In this document: positions 32,222 to 34,536 of the stretch, one piece after another
Numbering within the stretch: position 1 is the first letter of the stretch
Layout: every line of letters begins with the position of its first letter
Assembly: GCA_000320605.2 (NCBI GenBank)
Contig: KB445798.1
Span: 1,179,039 to 1,213,574, forward strand
Length of the DNA: 34,536 bases
Source of the DNA: Gelatoporia subvermispora B
Lineage: Eukaryota; Basidiomycota; Agaricomycetes; Polyporales; Gelatoporiaceae
Reading direction: 5' to 3'
The notes under the pieces: model-generated
Databases searched by the model: none
Seen by the model: only the letters and a program-made list of their open reading frames with translations
Told to the model about the DNA's origin: nothing
Position numbers and translations under genes: made by a program

Positions 32222-33898
32222 GTATCCGCTCCTCTGCTTCATGGCTTATTTGCGCTCGAAGTCACTATATGGGATAATAGCAAAACTTTTACTTCTCTCT
32301 CCCCACTCAAGCACTCATTGGTCACTGGTTACTTGACATTTGTCCTGAGCCCCCATGGCTCGCTACCCCTGTCTGCTGGCAGCCGCTATACATTGTGCGT
32401 ATAAGATGCATATACTATGGACAAAACATCTGGCATAGGAGTGACCCTACGGAATATCTACACCTTCTCTCGCTTGTATTTCTGATCTTCTATCTCTTCT
32501 TGCTCACTGTACATAGCTCTCAACGTGTCTTGTCACCATTGCTAATCTGCTGATCAACATTCTGTTGAGTTTGATATATCTTATATGCAGATACCGACCA
32601 CTGCATGAGTATAAAGGAAGCACTATCAGTCATATATGGTGTGATGCACAGCAACCCGGGGCGGAGAGTGGACGACTCACAGATTCTTCCAGGTTCCATG
32701 TGGGCAGTTGTGTGATTTCACATGGTATTACAAAATGATGGTGAGGCCCCGGGCAATCAGCATAAGGGTGAAAATGAGTGCTCATAGCATAGATCTGGTA
32801 ATGATCAGGTGGCCAATATTGTAGTCTCTGAATATACTGAGGTCTTCTAAGACAAGGACTAGCCGTATGTATTCACAGAGAAGTCGAAGTCCTCTAGAAT
32901 CTCCTGAAGTCTGTGACTCTCAGATTGGTATAGCAAACAGGATAGTTGTTTTGCTAGATCAATGTTCATACCTCAGCTCATAGTGAGAGGTCATCGGCAC
33001 GTCTATGGGCACACTGCGCGTGTCCACACTCGCCGGAACAATGGGAGCGGCGCCGAGCCCTGTTAGCACATCCAGAAGGCCTGGGCAGAAATGCATGATA
33101 CCTGCCCATCCTGGGGATGGCATAGTCATGCATACGTGGGCCGACAGAGGGTGAGCGTGTAGATAGGTTGGAATTGAATGTGAGCGTGGAGAATGAGGGA
33201 ATGAAGCTGGACATCAGGTGCGGTGCAGGCAGGTCGAGGCTAAAGAATGAGAGCCCCGCCTTAAAGCTCAGTGTGGCGATATTACTACTGATATGATTCG
33301 TTGTGTTAGGCAGTGGGAGGAGACTGCCAGAGAGGTATGATGGTCAGAGAGAGCGGGCTTCCGGTAAAGATGTCCCGCCCATTGTGGACGGCATCAAGTG
33401 TGATAGGATTGTGGCTGCCTGCAGAGATGTAAATAGAATCCTATGGCTTGTATGTGCTCACGTGGCTCACCTCGAGTAGCTGTACCTGTTCATGCTCATG
33501 CCAGCATGGGGAATGTTCCCAGTGATGCTTGATCAGGCAAGATGGGTAGCGATAGATCTGCACGCGGGAGGTGATTAGCACACGGCTTGAATATATGCAT
33601 CTGAGCAGAGGACAACAATGGCCCAGGAGAGCTAGGGCACCATGCTCTATAAATGAGCAGGCATAGAGCCAGAACAGGAGATATATGCACCACTATCAAT
33701 CTGTAATGAGCACGATCTAATACCCCACTGTTGTAATGCTTGAGACAGGGCATCCTGGTAAACAATCACTATGTATATGAGGATGGACTTAGCACCAGAT
33801 TTGCGACGTGCACTGGTCAACCTCTATCAGTTAGATATAGGATGTGAGTCAGGGAATGTGCAATAAGCAACATACTTTGGGAGATGGCAGCCAAGAAG
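32222..33898. other. No recognisable gene
   Basis: Frames of 80-90 codons occur but overlap in several phases and lack domains. The stretch just downstream of the dispersed repeat may be more of the same decayed element. Confidence 0.35.
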
Positions 33899-34203
33899 TG
33901 TTGTTTTTGTCAGCACGGTGATGAGGATTCACTGGGATTGGACGACGAGCCTCCCGCGACGCTGCTGCACAGCTGGGGAAGCCACCCGCCGCTTATATAA
34001 TTTCGTAGAACAGTTTGTCGCGTCTCGTGTATCGCACACCTCAGTCTTTGACCTTACGGAGACTGAGGTGAGCATCTTATAGTTATCTACCTACTGTACA
34101 TTGCTGACTGTAGTAGCCTGGAGAATTCTCTCCGTCAATAGGTTAGCAGAATACATAGTCTTTGACCTTACGGAGACTGAGCCCGGAGAATTCTCTCCAT
34201 CAA
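33899..34203 (+). mobile_element. Putative 5' LTR of a Ty1/copia element
   Basis: The segment begins TGTTG and ends ...CCATCA, about 305 bp, and lies directly upstream of a copia-type primer site and gag. It has a TATA box (CTTATATAATTT, about 33991-34002). The 3' LTR is outside the window, so both ends are provisional. Confidence 0.55.
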
Positions 34204-34210
34204 TAGGTTA
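34043..34210 (+). repeat. Leader duplication in which one copy lacks a 49-nt intron-like segment
   Basis: Copy 1: 34043-34067, then 34068-34116, then 34117-34145. Copy 2: 34157-34181 joined directly to 34182-34210. The first 25 nt are identical and the last 29 nt differ by two transitions. The extra 49 nt in copy 1 starts GTGAGC, contains TTGCTGACTG as a branch-like site, and ends TAGTAG. Confidence 0.85.
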
Positions 34211-34217
34211 TGAGCCC
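34205..34217 (+). other. Primer-binding site (half initiator-tRNA type)
   Basis: GGTTATGAGCCCC is complementary to the anticodon stem-loop of initiator tRNA-Met (…GGGCTCATAACC…). Drosophila copia and several fungal copia elements are known to prime from such a cleaved tRNA half. It sits directly after the presumed LTR end. Confidence 0.65.
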
Positions 34218-34278
34218 CGAGTAAAAAATTGCTACGGGCACCCCTGAACTCTCGCGCACATCCCTCGCTCGTTAAAAA

Positions 34279-34536
34279 ATGACTCAGCCGACGGCTACAG
34301 CACCCGCAGCCACAGGAGATGCTATCCCCTCCTCGACAAGCGGAAACGGCGCCCCGCACACAGTTTCAAACAAACTGTACGACGTCACTCCGCTGCAGGA
34401 CAACGGCTCGAACTACCAGACGTGGAAGTATCGAGTCCTGAAGGTCCTCACGCTGCGGAAGCTCAACGGTATTGTCAATGGCAACGACGTGGACCCTGGT
34501 GAGTCAGACCTCACACATCACGCAGCCTGGATACAA
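34279..34536 (+). CDS. Ty1/copia gag, N-terminal part (runs off the window)
   Basis: ATG at 34279 opens a frame of 86 codons to the window end. After a low-complexity Ala/Thr/Ser leader it reads KLYDVTPLQDNGSNYQTWKY, LKVLTLRKLNGIVNG. The pattern L..NGSNYxxWKxRxxxxL....LxxIVNG is the start of the copia gag domain (DUF4219/UBN2 type), the structural protein that packages the element RNA. It follows the LTR and primer site in the expected order. A possible donor (GGTGAGTC at about 34499) lies near the edge, but the open frame continues. Whether the element is intact cannot be told from this window. Confidence 0.8.
   Translation, partial: MTQPTATAPAATGDAIPSSTSGNGAPHTVSNKLYDVTPLQDNGSNYQTWKYRVLKVLTLRKLNGIVNGNDVDPGESDLTHHAAWIQ

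Noticed and set aside
1..34536. CRISPR arrays, bacterial operons, rRNA or tRNA genes
   Set aside because: No spaced identical repeats of that type, no tRNA cloverleaf or rRNA seen, and gene structures with many short introns indicate a fungal nuclear genome.

Overview
The window looks like a transposon-rich part of a mushroom-forming basidiomycete (Agaricomycete) genome. The reasons are short introns (about 47-70 nt, GT-AG, with CTGAC/CTAAC-like branch sites), a Plavaka-type transposase, a DUF6589-like fragment, and protein families I recall mainly from agaricomycete genomes. No ordinary housekeeping gene is intact. The clearest housekeeping-type sequence is a broken TATA-binding-protein copy. 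All family names come from recalled sequence patterns, not from a search.

Layout. 1-2.3 kb: CpG-rich, nothing recognised. 2.3-3.5 kb: a short DNA transposon with 55-bp inverted repeats that holds the front part of a DUF6589-type gene. 3.5-4.9 kb: repeat-derived DNA, including a segment repeated at 32.1 kb. 4.9-5.9 kb: a decayed coiled-coil gene. 5.9-8.5 kb: no gene, one hairpin MITE. 8.49-29.74 kb: what I read as one large nested structure. Its outer element has 20-bp inverted repeats at both ends, an intact accessory gene (28.3-29.6 kb, + strand) and a divergent transposase-like gene on the - strand. That gene's N-terminal half lies at 26.6-27.9 kb and its C-terminal half at 8.7-11.7 kb. The two halves are collinear and complementary, and about 14.9 kb separates them.

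The intervening DNA holds a Plavaka transposase (16.4-21.9 kb, -) with nine introns and one nonsense codon, a divergent acidic-tailed gene (22.1-25.6 kb, +), a TBP pseudogene (14.9-15.9 kb), an unrecognised broken gene (13.4-14.4 kb), a gene-end fragment (11.7-12.0 kb) and two tandem-repeat blocks. One Plavaka intron is about 1.8 kb long and contains an apparently intact three-exon gene for an 82-residue double-stranded-RNA-binding-domain protein.

29.7-34.5 kb: mostly non-coding, with a possible small cysteine-rich gene near 30.6-31.0 kb. The window ends in the 5' end of a Ty1/copia retrotransposon: LTR, half-tRNA primer site and gag start. Its leader carries a duplication in which one copy lacks exactly a 49-nt intron-like segment.

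Both large DNA elements place a transposase-type gene head-to-head with a second gene. This suggests that the two genes of each pair are carried and expressed together.
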